A stretch of 59,028 nt of DNA from Bacteroidaceae bacterium. Its GTDB lineage: Bacteria > Bacteroidota > Bacteroidia > Bacteroidales > Bacteroidaceae. Where the stretch lies: positions 1 through 59,028 of the forward strand of contig JAGAQH010000019.1 in NCBI GenBank assembly GCA_017622815.1, given 5' to 3'. Positions 25,110 through 34,050 of the stretch are shown piece by piece. The stretch's first letter is position 1; every line of letters starts with the position of its first letter. A program made the translations under genes and the position numbers. The notes beneath the pieces are model-generated. The model searched no databases, was not told the origin of the DNA, and worked only from the letters and a program-made list of their open reading frames with translations.

Positions 25110-25289
25110 CTACCAGAACTTGTTTGTGTCGGGATTGTACTCCATGCCTATGCTGCCCAGTGTGGTGGTGAGTACCTCCTTCTCTATGTTCATGTCCTCG
25201 CACAGGGCATCCAGAGTGGGGTAGTAGTCTCTGAGTTTCATGTTGATGAGGCTCATGAGCATGAAGGGGTCGCGTGGAAGGTCTTTCAT
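25110..25289 (-). CDS. DUF4250 protein, 59 residues
   Basis: A short gene between the DUF1846 and CobW genes, one base after the former and 3 bases before the latter. The product begins MKDLPRDPFMLMSLINMKLR, then DYYPTLDALCEDMNIEKEVLTT and ends GMEYNPDTNKFW, matching the DUF4250 pattern (LPxDPxMLxSxxNxxLRD...LxxLC...IGxxY). Function unknown; predicted small helical cytoplasmic protein. Confidence 0.85.
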   Translation of the reverse strand: MKDLPRDPFMLMSLINMKLRDYYPTLDALCEDMNIEKEVLTTTLGSIGMEYNPDTNKFW

Positions 25290-25290
25290 C

Positions 25291-26754
25291 TTACTTCTTG
25301 CTTGCAGGGTCGCAGGTCAGGGATATGCCCAGTTTCTTCAGTATCTTCTGGTCCACCTGGCTCAACATCACGGTGGAGTGTGCCTGTAGGCCGTTCAGTT
25401 CGGGAAGCATGGCCAGGGCACGGCGGCAGTTGGCATCGTTGAGCGACAGGACGCTGAGGGCCACCAGCACCTCGTCCATGTGCAGGCGCGGGTTCTTGCC
25501 ACCGAGATAGTCCACCTTGGTCTTCTGTATGGGTTCGATGAAGTCCTGGGGTATGAGTTTCAGTTCGTGGTCAATGCCGGCAAGGTGCTTGATGGAGTTG
25601 AGCAGAAGGCTTGCGCATGTGCCCAGCAAGGGACTGCTGCCTGCGGTTATCATGGTGCCGTCGCTCAGTTGTATGGCAGAAGACTCGTTGCCGCTTTCCT
25701 GTGCGCGTTTCTTGGCCGCCACGGTGGTGATGCGGTCATCGGTGGAGATACCAGCCTGCTTCATGAGCAGACGTATCTTGTTCACCTCCGTCTCGTTCAT
25801 CGCTCCCATGGCCATCTTGTTGAGGGCGGTATAGTAGCGGCGTATGATTTCCTGCTTGGAGGCTTCGCGGCACACGTCGTCATTGCAGATGCAGAAACCG
25901 AGCATGTTCACGCCCATGTCCGTGGGACTTTTGTAGGGGCATGTGCCGTAGATGCCGTCGAAGATGCTGGTGAGTACGGGGAAGATTTCCACGTCGCGGT
26001 TGTAACTGATCGCCACCTCGTTGTAGGCCTCCATGTGGAAGGGGTCTATCTCGTTGACATCGTTCAGGTCGGCGGTGGCCGCCTCGTAGGCGATGTTTAC
26101 GGGGTGCTTCAGCGGGAGGTTCCAGACGGGGAAGGTCTCAAACTTGGCATAACCGGCGCAGACGCCGCGCTTGTGCTCGTTGTAGAGTTGGGACAGGCAT
26201 ACTGCCATCTTGCCGGAACCGGGACCGGGAGCGGTGACAATGACCAGGGGACGCTCCGTCTCCACAAAGTCGTTCTTGCCGAAACCCTCGTCGGAGTCTA
26301 TGAGCGCCACATTGTTGGGATAGCCCTCGATGGTGTAGTGGTAGTAGGTCTTTATGCCGAGCGACTCCAGGCGGCGGCGGTATGTTTCGGCGGAACTCTG
26401 GCCGTTGAAGTGTGTTATTACCACGCTTCCCACCATGAAGCCGCAGTTCTGGAACTCGCTTCTCAGGCGCAGTACATCCTCATCGTAGGTGATGCCCAGG
26501 TCCTGGCGCACCTTGTTCTTCTCGATGTCCACGGCACTGATTACGATAACAATCTCGGCCTGTGAAGACAGTTGTGACAGCATCCTCAGTTTGGAATCGG
26601 GCTGGAAACCGGGCAGGACACGGCTAGCATGGTGGTCGTCAAAAAGTTTTCCGCCCAGTTCCAGATAGAGTTTGCCCTGGAACTGTGCTATCCTCTCCCT
26701 GATATGCTCGCTCTGGATGCGGATATATTTGTCGTTGTCAAATCCGTATTTCAT
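25291..26754 (-). CDS. DUF1846 family protein
   Basis: A 487-residue cytoplasmic protein of the DUF1846 family. The start at 26754 (MKYGFDNDKYIRIQSEHI) is chosen over an upstream in-frame codon because the family begins here and the longer form would run through the promoter. Features: GKLYLELGGKLFDDHHASRVLPGF near the N-terminus, a Walker A-like APGPGSGKMA near residue 195, and LRMLSQLSSQAEIVIVISA. The family has no confirmed biochemical role. It leads the operon DUF1846-DUF4250-CobW-small membrane protein and is preceded by two promoter-bearing repeats. Confidence 0.9.
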   Translation of the reverse strand: MKYGFDNDKYIRIQSEHIRERIAQFQGKLYLELGGKLFDDHHASRVLPGFQPDSKLRMLSQLSSQAEIVIVISAVDIEKNKVRQDLGITYDEDVLRLRSEFQNCGFMVGSVVITHFNGQSSAETYRRRLESLGIKTYYHYTIEGYPNNVALIDSDEGFGKNDFVETERPLVIVTAPGPGSGKMAVCLSQLYNEHKRGVCAGYAKFETFPVWNLPLKHPVNIAYEAATADLNDVNEIDPFHMEAYNEVAISYNRDVEIFPVLTSIFDGIYGTCPYKSPTDMGVNMLGFCICNDDVCREASKQEIIRRYYTALNKMAMGAMNETEVNKIRLLMKQAGISTDDRITTVAAKKRAQESGNESSAIQLSDGTMITAGSSPLLGTCASLLLNSIKHLAGIDHELKLIPQDFIEPIQKTKVDYLGGKNPRLHMDEVLVALSVLSLNDANCRRALAMLPELNGLQAHSTVMLSQVDQKILKKLGISLTCDPASKK

Positions 26755-26789
26755 AGAATTATCTCGCTTATTACCTTTATAACAAGATA

Positions 26790-26820
26790 CAAAGGTACGA
26801 ATAAGTGAGTGAAATAGCAA
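26790..26820 (-). promoter_or_regulatory. Promoter P1 of the DUF1846 operon, in dispersed repeat
   Basis: Reverse strand: TTG (26818-26820), 20-nt spacer CTATTTCACTCACTTATTCG, TACCTTTG (26790-26797). The spacer differs from that of HU P2 at only two bases. A decayed inverted copy (CTCGCTTATTACCTTTAT, 26764-26781) lies beside it and could pair with it. Confidence 0.7.
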
Positions 26821-26875
26821 ACAATTTTTAAATTGATTTGATATTTCCGAACGATAGTACCTTCGACCATTAGGC

Positions 26876-26905
26876 CAAAGGTACGAATAAGCGAGATAAT
26901 TACAA
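26876..26905 (-). promoter_or_regulatory. Promoter-like repeat P2 of the DUF1846 operon
   Basis: Reverse strand: TTG (26903-26905), 19-nt spacer ending CTCGCTTATTCG, TACCTTTG (26876-26883). It lies 86 bp upstream of P1, so HU and this operon share the same tandem arrangement. Confidence 0.6.
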
Positions 26906-26946
26906 AAAAGTATGCTCTTATTTTTTCTGTTAGAGCCAAGTTTTGT

Positions 26947-28158
26947 TTACCAGTTCACTTCAACGGCATGTTTGAAGTCGCGCATGGGGTCTCCCCAGAG
27001 TTCCTGGGAGAGTTTGCGGGTCTTCTTTGAACTCTTCACTTTACCGCAGAACACCTGCTTGCCGTTGATGCGGACGGTCACCTTTTTCTTCAGGTCAACG
27101 AGTTGGCCGGACAGGAAGATGCGCAGGTGTCCGTGCTGTGCAGGAGTGAGGTCCTTGCTGAAGAGCATGTCTATGCCCCAGTGCGGATCCTTCCATGTGG
27201 CGTTGTACTTGACGCCATCCACCTTGATGTCAATGCTGTTGTCGGCATTGGCGGTAAACTCGTATCTGGTGCGGTAGGCATCCGTTTCCTCCAGCACCTG
27301 CAGGTTGTAGAAAGCATTGCGCTTAAGCCCGTCCATCTCGAGGTTTTCCCAGATGAAGTGGCGTGGCTGTGCATTGCGCTTGTGTTGCGCCAGCCATGGG
27401 GTGGTGGGAGTATAGTCGATGGAATGTCCTTTGTCGGGGATGAGTTCCACACGATGCTTGTACTCGTTGGGGAAGAGACGTTGCATGCTGTCCAGTTTCT
27501 CGCCTGTGGTCTTGGTGAGCAGATGGCGGTAGAACATGTAGTCCTTGTCGCCGGTCAGGAAACTCAGGGGAACGTTGCCCAGGTTCTCGACAGGTGCATT
27601 TATCAAGGGTTCGCCTCCGGCCATAGGACCTGCCGCTGCCCAATAGTCGGCATAGAACGATGCCAGACGCTGGCTTCCGTATCCGCCCTCGGAGATACCG
27701 AAGACGTAGATGCGGTTCTTGTCCACTTCGGGCATGGACATAAGGATTCGCAAGATTCGTTCCCATGTCCATTGCTTGCTGCGTTGCCACCATCTGTACC
27801 ATGCCCCTTCCTGCGGAATCTGCGGGACGATGTACATGGAGGGGCCGTCCTGGAACATCTTGGCCAGACGGAGACCGTTAGCCCATTCGTGCTCTCTGGG
27901 ACCTGAACCATGCAGATAGAGGAACACCGGGTAGCCGTCTTTGGGCATGTCGCCCTTCACTCCCAGGTAGAAGTTCATTTTTGCGTTTGGCTCCAAAGAA
28001 TCGGGCAGTGTCCAGGTAGTGACATTTGCCTTGGAAAGAGAGTCCGTAAGTAGTTTGCGGAACTCTGCCACATCCTGGGCTTCCTTGTCGTTGTCGGCCA
28101 GTACTGTTCCGCATGTCATCAATGCGGAGAGGGCCAGTAACAGGATCTTGATTTTCAT
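26947..28158 (-). CDS. Secreted alpha/beta hydrolase, esterase or peptidase-like
   Basis: A 403-residue exported protein with signal peptide MKIKILLLALSALMTCGTVLA. It has an oxyanion-type LYLHGSGPREHEW, the nucleophile elbow GISEGGYG and the late His in DKGHSIDYTP, with a candidate acid in TGDKDYMF. After the catalytic domain there is a C-terminal beta module (residues about 300-400, ADNSIDIKVDGVKYNATW...). It resembles polyhydroxybutyrate-depolymerase- or acetyl-esterase-like enzymes found in polysaccharide-degrading Bacteroidales. Substrate not determinable. It lies alone, downstream of the Zn peptidase gene on the same strand. Confidence 0.82.
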   Translation of the reverse strand: MKIKILLLALSALMTCGTVLADNDKEAQDVAEFRKLLTDSLSKANVTTWTLPDSLEPNAKMNFYLGVKGDMPKDGYPVFLYLHGSGPREHEWANGLRLAKMFQDGPSMYIVPQIPQEGAWYRWWQRSKQWTWERILRILMSMPEVDKNRIYVFGISEGGYGSQRLASFYADYWAAAGPMAGGEPLINAPVENLGNVPLSFLTGDKDYMFYRHLLTKTTGEKLDSMQRLFPNEYKHRVELIPDKGHSIDYTPTTPWLAQHKRNAQPRHFIWENLEMDGLKRNAFYNLQVLEETDAYRTRYEFTANADNSIDIKVDGVKYNATWKDPHWGIDMLFSKDLTPAQHGHLRIFLSGQLVDLKKKVTVRINGKQVFCGKVKSSKKTRKLSQELWGDPMRDFKHAVEVNW

Positions 28159-28206
28159 ATCGGTATTAAGTGTTTAAGGTTTTCTTGACAGGCAGGGGTG
28201 CAGATG

Positions 28207-28887
28207 TCAGTTTCTGCTTCTTCCCATAAACATGAGTATGTAATATACGAGTGTTGCCAGAGAGCCGAGGGCGGCGGCGACATAGGTGTAGGCGGCACTG
28301 CGCAGGGCATCGTTTACCATAGGCTGTGTCTCGTATGTAGTGATGCCGGCATTCTTAAGCCATGCAGTTGCCCTCATGCTGGCGTTGATTTCCACCGGCA
28401 GGGTGATGAAGGCAAAGAGTGTGGTCATGGCAAACAGGATGATGCCGCCAAGCATGATCTGCGGGAATGCCTCGATGGTCAGGATACCGATGAGCAGAAC
28501 CCACTGCATCCAACTGGAAGCGAAACTTACAACGGGCACCAGAGAACTGCGCATCTTCAGGGGCCCGTAGGCAGTGGCATGCTGTACGGCATGGCCACAT
28601 TCGTGTGCCGCCACGGCAGCCGCCGCCACGGAGCAGTCGTTATACACATCGTCGCTGAGGTTCACGGTCTTGTCAACGGGGTTGTAGTGGTCGGTAAGTT
28701 GGCCGGGAGTGCTGATGACGCGCACGTCGTAGATGCCATTGTCGTGCAGCATCTTTATGGCAACATCCTTGCCCGTCATCCTGTTGGGCAGGAACACCTT
28801 GCCGTATTTCTCAAATTTGCTCTTCAGGTTCCACTGAACCAGATAACTCACAAGGGCTATAACGCCGAATAGAATGTAGTATGTCAT
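28207..28887 (-). CDS. Membrane zinc metallopeptidase, YugP family
   Basis: A 226-residue integral membrane protein with the zinc motif HECGH at residues 95-99 inside VAAAAVAAHECGHAVQHA, an N-terminal membrane helix (4-20) and three more helices after residue 110. It belongs to the DUF2268/COG2738 neutral zinc peptidase family. Substrate unknown. It is 48 bp upstream of the secreted hydrolase and may be co-transcribed. Confidence 0.92.
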   Translation of the reverse strand: MTYYILFGVIALVSYLVQWNLKSKFEKYGKVFLPNRMTGKDVAIKMLHDNGIYDVRVISTPGQLTDHYNPVDKTVNLSDDVYNDCSVAAAAVAAHECGHAVQHATAYGPLKMRSSLVPVVSFASSWMQWVLLIGILTIEAFPQIMLGGIILFAMTTLFAFITLPVEINASMRATAWLKNAGITTYETQPMVNDALRSAAYTYVAAALGSLATLVYYILMFMGRSRN

Positions 28888-28951
28888 AATCTGTATAATC
28901 TTATACGGTTATTAACCGTCTTATGTATTTGTTTGCCGTTGCGAAGTTATG

Positions 28952-28967
28952 ACTTGTCCGGACAAGT
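28952..28967. promoter_or_regulatory. 16-bp perfect palindrome, operator candidate
   Basis: ACTTGTCCGGACAAGT lies 65 bp upstream of the Zn peptidase start, beside a TAACTTCG box (28942-28949, reverse strand). The symmetry and position suggest a repressor or activator site. Confidence 0.45.
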
Positions 28968-29052
28968 ATGGTGCAACCTCGTGTTAAAAACATATAAAAC
29001 GGCCAATGTATTAACGAAAGGGTGTCGTACTTGACAACATTTAACAGAACGG

Positions 29053-30462
29053 TCAGAAGAAGAACCTCATGATGTCGTTGCTGAATGCCAGTATCATCAG
29101 GCCGAACAGCAGGAAAAGACCGAGTTTCTCTATCACGTCCATAACCTTTGCCGAAGGCTGGCGGCCAACGATGCCCTCATAGAGAAGAAGGACAATGTGC
29201 CCGCCGTCCAGGCCGGGGATTGGAAGGATATTCATTACGGCAAGGATGATGCTGATGAATGCCGTCATGCTCCAGAACGCATGCCAGTCCCATGTGTTAG
29301 GGAATAGGCTGCCGATGGTAAGGAACGAACCTACCTGCTGAACGCCTTCCTTGTTGAAGAGGTACTTCAAGGACACCACGTAGTCGGACAGGGTGTTCCA
29401 TGCCAGTTGGAAGCCGGCAGGTATACTCTGCAGGAAGCCGTATGATATGTGCTCCGTCTGGATGTCCTTGAGTTGGGTGTCATCCCACATGACTCCTAAT
29501 TTGACATCATCGGAAAGTTGCATCTGGAGAGTGTCCGGAGTTGCCGCATTCGCGTGGAGGACAACAACGGAAAGACTGAGGGCGCGGAGGCTGTCCTCTT
29601 GAGAGCATCCTTCTGCTTCGATGATGTCCTGTCTGCGTCCCAGTTCCAGTGTGACGTCGCTGATGTCATAGGTGGGGACACTGCCCACTTCCAGTATGGT
29701 GTCGCCTTTCCTGATGCCTGATTTTTCGGCAGGGGTACCTTCGGCCACTAATCCCACGATGGGCTTTATGGGCATGGAGAAGAAGCGTGGCTCCTTCTGC
29801 ATCTCCAGCAGGGACACCCCTTCTTCCGGCATCTCTATGTCCACAGCATTGCCGTCGCGCAGCACGGTTACCACGCTTGCTTCGGAAATGTCCATCATCA
29901 AGGCACCGCTGTAGCCTTCTATCTCTTCTCCGTCCACCTTTATGGGTATGTCACCGTTGCGGAAACCTATCTCGTGGGCGATGTGGTTGTAGTTAAGGCC
30001 ATTGGGCAGATTGCGCATCGGCACAATCTCGCGTCCCCATGTGTACATTATGGCGGAGTATATTACCAAGGCTGCGATAAGATTGAACAGGACGCCTCCC
30101 GCCATGATGAGAAAGCGGCGCCAGACAGGTTTCTGGTTGAAATCGCTCTCCTGTGGCTCTCTGGCAGCGATGTCCTCGGCGCTCTTTGTCTCGTCCACCA
30201 TGCCGGCTATGCTCACGTATCCGCCCAAGGGCAGCCAGCCTATGCCATATTCCGTTTCATTGTCCTTGAAATAGGGGAACAGGCGTGTGAACCATTTGTC
30301 CCTTGTTGAGAATATGTGGAAGTAAGGGTTGAAGAACAGGTAGAACTTCTCCACCTTCACGCCAGAGAACTTGGCGAAGAGAAAGTGCCCGCCCTCGTGG
30401 ATGAACACCAGCAGGCTCAGGCAGAAAATAAGTTGCAGTGCTTTTATCAGTATTATTTCCAT
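29053..30462 (-). CDS. rseP: RIP metalloprotease RseP (site-2 protease)
   Basis: A 469-residue intramembrane zinc protease. HEGGH at residues 22-26 sits in the first helix, and MNILPIPGLDGGH in the penultimate region gives the third zinc ligand. Between them are PDZ-like domains (PIVGLVAEGTPAEKSGIRKGDTILEV). It cuts membrane-bound anti-sigma factors or signal-peptide remnants. It is the last gene of the reverse-strand operon, 32 bp after dxr, a neighbourhood common in Bacteroidetes. Confidence 0.96.
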   Translation of the reverse strand: MEIILIKALQLIFCLSLLVFIHEGGHFLFAKFSGVKVEKFYLFFNPYFHIFSTRDKWFTRLFPYFKDNETEYGIGWLPLGGYVSIAGMVDETKSAEDIAAREPQESDFNQKPVWRRFLIMAGGVLFNLIAALVIYSAIMYTWGREIVPMRNLPNGLNYNHIAHEIGFRNGDIPIKVDGEEIEGYSGALMMDISEASVVTVLRDGNAVDIEMPEEGVSLLEMQKEPRFFSMPIKPIVGLVAEGTPAEKSGIRKGDTILEVGSVPTYDISDVTLELGRRQDIIEAEGCSQEDSLRALSLSVVVLHANAATPDTLQMQLSDDVKLGVMWDDTQLKDIQTEHISYGFLQSIPAGFQLAWNTLSDYVVSLKYLFNKEGVQQVGSFLTIGSLFPNTWDWHAFWSMTAFISIILAVMNILPIPGLDGGHIVLLLYEGIVGRQPSAKVMDVIEKLGLFLLFGLMILAFSNDIMRFFF

Positions 30463-30494
30463 TGGAGTGTCGTCGTTTGTCTAAAAGATAGTTC

Positions 30495-31640
30495 TTATAA
30501 TAGTTCTGTTGCGGTTATTCTTGCTATGCGGTCGGTTTCCAGATAGTCCTCCAGGGACGGCTCTTTGATATATGGTACACGTTCGAGTGTTTCCGCGATG
30601 ACTTCCGCCATTTGCAGGAAACCGCATTTGTCCTGTCGGAAGGCCAGGTTCACCACCTCGTTGGCGGCATTTACCACGCAAGCGGCATTGCCACCACGGC
30701 GTATGGCCTCGTATGCCATGGCCAGGCAGGGGAAACGCTCCAGGTCGGGACGTTCGAATGTCAGATCCTGCATGTCCCACCAGTCTATGCGAGGGAAACT
30801 GCTCTCCAATCGGACGGGATAGGACATGGCCAACTGTATGGGAACCCGCATGTCGGGTGCGCCAAGTTGGGCCTTTACCGCACCGTCCTGGAACTGTACG
30901 GCGCTGTGTACTATGCTTTGTGGGTGTACCACCACCTGTATGCGGTCGGCGTCTACATCGAAGAGCCACTTTGCCTCTATTACCTCGAAGCCCTTGTTCA
31001 TCATGCTTGCCGAGTCTATGGTAATCTTGGCACCCATGTCCCAGTTGGGGTGTTTTAGCGCCTGTGCCGCGGTCACATCCTTCATCTCGTCCAGTGTGAA
31101 CTTGCGGAAAGGACCGCCCGAAGCCGTGAGGATAATCTTCTCTATGGGACTTTCCTCTCCCATAAGGCTCTGGAAGATTGCAGAGTGCTCGCTGTCCACT
31201 GGCAGCATGGGCACATTATATTCCTGGCAGAGTGCCGTTATTAGTTCACCTGCGACTACTAACGTCTCCTTGTTGGCAAGCGCTATGGGCTTGCCAGCCT
31301 TGATGGCGGCGATGGTGGGGCGCAGGCCGCTGAAACCAACCAGTGCCGTCAGGACCATGTCCACGGGTTCCATGGCAACAACCTGGCAGAGTGCTTCGCT
31401 TCCGGCATATACCTGTATGGGCAGGTCGGCCAGGGCCTCACGTACGTGGTCATATTTGCTCTCGTCGGCAATTACCACGGCGCATGGCACGAATTTGCGA
31501 GCCTGGCTGATGAGCAGGTCGGCATTGTTTCCGGCCGTTAGCACGTATGCCTCGAATAAGTCGCTGTGCTCTTCTATAACCTGTAAGGCCTGTGTACCGA
31601 TGCTTCCGGTAGAGCCTAATATGCAAATCTTCCTTTTCAT
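30495..31640 (-). CDS. dxr: 1-deoxy-D-xylulose 5-phosphate reductoisomerase
   Basis: 381 residues. Catalyses DXP to methylerythritol 4-phosphate with NADPH, the committed step of the non-mevalonate pathway. Seen: NADPH-binding ILGSTGSIGTQAL, ALANKETLVVAGE, LPVDSEHSAIFQ with the metal-binding Asp/Glu, TASGGPFR, and MNKGFEVIEAKWLF. It lies 6 bp after rimM and before rseP. Together with ispF at 7978 it shows that this pathway is used. Confidence 0.98.
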   Translation of the reverse strand: MKRKICILGSTGSIGTQALQVIEEHSDLFEAYVLTAGNNADLLISQARKFVPCAVVIADESKYDHVREALADLPIQVYAGSEALCQVVAMEPVDMVLTALVGFSGLRPTIAAIKAGKPIALANKETLVVAGELITALCQEYNVPMLPVDSEHSAIFQSLMGEESPIEKIILTASGGPFRKFTLDEMKDVTAAQALKHPNWDMGAKITIDSASMMNKGFEVIEAKWLFDVDADRIQVVVHPQSIVHSAVQFQDGAVKAQLGAPDMRVPIQLAMSYPVRLESSFPRIDWWDMQDLTFERPDLERFPCLAMAYEAIRRGGNAACVVNAANEVVNLAFRQDKCGFLQMAEVIAETLERVPYIKEPSLEDYLETDRIARITATELL

Positions 31641-31646
31641 AACTGT

Positions 31647-32147
31647 TTACAAGTCCAAAAGCCCTTCGGGCAGAATCATATATATGGTACGTTCCTTGGC
31701 GTCTATCCTCTCGATGAAGTCCTCTGTGGCAGGGATGAGTTTGTCCCCTACGAAGAAGATTGTATTGGCGGTAGAGTCCTCGACATGTTCTATCTCGCCT
31801 ATTGCTCCAGCAACGGCGTCCACGACCTGCCAACCGGTAAAGTGCCGCCATGTGTATTCGTCATCCTCGCTGGGTTCGGGTGTAAGGTCGTGAGGGAAAT
31901 AGACATCCGCCCCGACATATTCCAATGCGTCCTCGGCGGTATCTATGTCCTGGAACTTCAGCAGTGCCACGGAATCGCTGCGGAATCGCCACTCTTCCAG
32001 GAAGAAGGGCACCTGTATGCCGTCCACTTCCAGAAAGACATAGTCGGCATCGGCCCTGTCCCACACGTCGTCGGTGAAGTTCATGGACAACTCGCCGCTT
32101 ATGCCGTGAGTACGTGTCAGTGTGCCTATTTTATAGGTGTCAATCAT
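31647..32147 (-). CDS. rimM: Ribosome maturation factor RimM
   Basis: 166 residues. RimM assists 16S 3' domain assembly of the 30S subunit. The N-terminal barrel starts YKIGTLTRTHGISGELSMNF, and the C-terminal PRC-barrel has GWQVVDAVAGAIGEIEHVEDS and IPATEDFIERID, both typical. The start overlaps the murA stop by 4 bases (ATGA), and dxr follows 6 bp later. Confidence 0.96.
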   Translation of the reverse strand: MIDTYKIGTLTRTHGISGELSMNFTDDVWDRADADYVFLEVDGIQVPFFLEEWRFRSDSVALLKFQDIDTAEDALEYVGADVYFPHDLTPEPSEDDEYTWRHFTGWQVVDAVAGAIGEIEHVEDSTANTIFFVGDKLIPATEDFIERIDAKERTIYMILPEGLLDL

Positions 32148-33451
32148 TCTACTCTGGTTATGTTTGCTCCAAGTTTGTTCAGTCTCTCCTCTATGTTCTC
32201 ATAGCCACGGTCTATCTGCCCGATGTTGTCTATGCGGCTTGTCCCCGAGGCGCTCATGGCGGCAATCAGCATGGCGATACCGGCACGGATGTCGGGCGAG
32301 GTCATCTTTCCCCCTTTCAGCATGAACTGCTTGTCGTGGCCTATGACTACGGCCCGATGGGGATCGCATAGTATAATCTGTGCTCCCATGTCGATTAGTT
32401 TGTCCACGAAGAACAGTCGGCTCTCGAACATCTTCTGGTGTATCAGCACGCTGCCCTTTGCCTGGGTGGCAACGACAAGCAGGATACTCAGGAGGTCGGG
32501 GGTAAGGCCCGGCCACGGAGCGTCGGCTATGGTCATGATGCTGCCGTCCAGGAAAGACTCTATCTCGTAGTGTTCCTGCTTGGGGATATAGATGTCGTCT
32601 CCCCTGCGCTCCAGATGTACACCGAGGCGCTGGAACACGGTGGGGATGATGCCCAACTGGTCGTAACGGACATTGCGTATCAGCACTCCCTCGCCGCACA
32701 TGGCGGCCATGCCTATGAACGAACCCACTTCAATCATGTCGGGCAGTATGGTGTGTGATGTTCCGCCGAGCCTCTCCACACCGGTAATGGTAAGCAGGTT
32801 GGAGCCTATGCCCTCGATCTTTGCCCCCATGCCGCAAAGCATGGTGCACAACTGCTGCAGGTAGGGTTCGCATGCGGCATTGTATATCGTGGTGGTTCCT
32901 TCTGCCAATACGGCCGCCATCATGATGTTTGCCGTGCCTGTTACGGAGGCTTCTTCCAAGAGCATGTATGTGCCGTGAAGTCGGTCTGCCTTTATCTCGA
33001 AGATCCCTTTCCCGGCGTCATAGGTGAAGTCTGCACCCAGTTTCTGTATGCCCAGGAAATGGGTGTCCAGACGACGGCGTCCTATCTTGTCGCCGCCGGG
33101 CTTGCTGACAAAGGCATGCCCGAACCTGGCAACCAGCGGGCCTACGAACATCACGCTTCCGCGCAGACGGGAGCATCGTTCCAGAAACTCCTCGCTCTGC
33201 AGGTAACTGAGGTCTACGCTGTCTGCCTGGAAGGTCATGTCGCCTTGTCCATGACGTGTGACACGTACCCCCACGTCCTGCAGCAGACGTATCTGGTTGT
33301 TCACGTCGGCTATGTCAGGCAGGTTGCTGATTCTTACGGGTTCGCTGGAAAGCAAGGTGGCGCAAAGCACCTGCAAGGCTTCGTTCTTGGCACCCTGCGG
33401 CACTATCTCTCCCTTTAGGGGGCGTCCTCCTTCTATGATGAATGCTGACAT
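32144..33451 (-). CDS. murA: UDP-N-acetylglucosamine 1-carboxyvinyltransferase
   Basis: 435 residues. First committed step of peptidoglycan synthesis: transfers enolpyruvate to UDP-GlcNAc. Motifs: GAKNEALQVLCATLL, LRGSVMFVGPLVARFG, and KPGGDKIGRRRLDTHF. The loop residue that is Cys115 in E. coli is Asp121 here; Asp at this site is known to give fosfomycin-insensitive MurA. It overlaps DUF4290 by one base upstream and rimM by four downstream, within the housekeeping operon. Confidence 0.97.
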   Translation of the reverse strand: MSAFIIEGGRPLKGEIVPQGAKNEALQVLCATLLSSEPVRISNLPDIADVNNQIRLLQDVGVRVTRHGQGDMTFQADSVDLSYLQSEEFLERCSRLRGSVMFVGPLVARFGHAFVSKPGGDKIGRRRLDTHFLGIQKLGADFTYDAGKGIFEIKADRLHGTYMLLEEASVTGTANIMMAAVLAEGTTTIYNAACEPYLQQLCTMLCGMGAKIEGIGSNLLTITGVERLGGTSHTILPDMIEVGSFIGMAAMCGEGVLIRNVRYDQLGIIPTVFQRLGVHLERRGDDIYIPKQEHYEIESFLDGSIMTIADAPWPGLTPDLLSILLVVATQAKGSVLIHQKMFESRLFFVDKLIDMGAQIILCDPHRAVVIGHDKQFMLKGGKMTSPDIRAGIAMLIAAMSASGTSRIDNIGQIDRGYENIEERLNKLGANITRVE

Positions 33452-34050
33452 TATCTTTTCTTCTTTCTTTTCAATATGTTGGTGGGCAGTGTGTGCAGAT
33501 TGGCGTACTGGTGTCCTTCCAGGGCGTCGCTGAGGTTCTGTCCCTGGGTGTATGCTTCAATGTCTGCTGCCACTTTCTCTTCGCTCATGACATCCGGATT
33601 CCAGGTGAACAGGTTCTGTCTCATGCGGTCTGCCGTCTGTCGTACAAGTGCGTCGCGCTCTTCGCCCTCTGGCATTTCGTTCAGGTGCTTCAGCGCTTCT
33701 TCTATGATGCGCCCGTAGTGCTTGTGGCGGATTCTGCCTTGTGGCAGCGACATGGGCGAGGGGTGCGATGTGGCTTCTGCCTTTGGAATTATCTCCACGG
33801 GATAGTCTATATCGAGTTTGAAGTCGCTGATAAGGGCCAGGTGGTTCCACAGTTTGCTCTGTACCTCCGGATTGCCCGACTTTTCCTGCACCAGGCTTGC
33901 CATCACCGACACGATGCCCTGTGCGCATGCCAGGCGTTCCTGCCTGTCCTCTATTGTCAGGCAATGGTTCACCATCTCCTGGACGATGCGTCCGTATTCC
34001 GACATTAGCAGGCTTGTCTTCTCAGTGTTGTATTGTTGTGTTCTGTTCAT
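33451..34050 (-). CDS. DUF4290 protein
   Basis: A 199-residue cytoplasmic, mostly helical protein of DUF4290. The start at 34050 (MNRTQQYNTEKTSLLMSEYGRIVQEMV) fits the family and overlaps the tsaB stop by 4 bases. HPSPMSLPQGRIRHKHYGRIIEEAL is a conserved middle segment and the C-terminus is basic (ILKRKKKR). Function unknown; its place between tsaB and murA is a recurring Bacteroidetes arrangement. Confidence 0.9.
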   Translation of the reverse strand: MNRTQQYNTEKTSLLMSEYGRIVQEMVNHCLTIEDRQERLACAQGIVSVMASLVQEKSGNPEVQSKLWNHLALISDFKLDIDYPVEIIPKAEATSHPSPMSLPQGRIRHKHYGRIIEEALKHLNEMPEGEERDALVRQTADRMRQNLFTWNPDVMSEEKVAADIEAYTQGQNLSDALEGHQYANLHTLPTNILKRKKKR

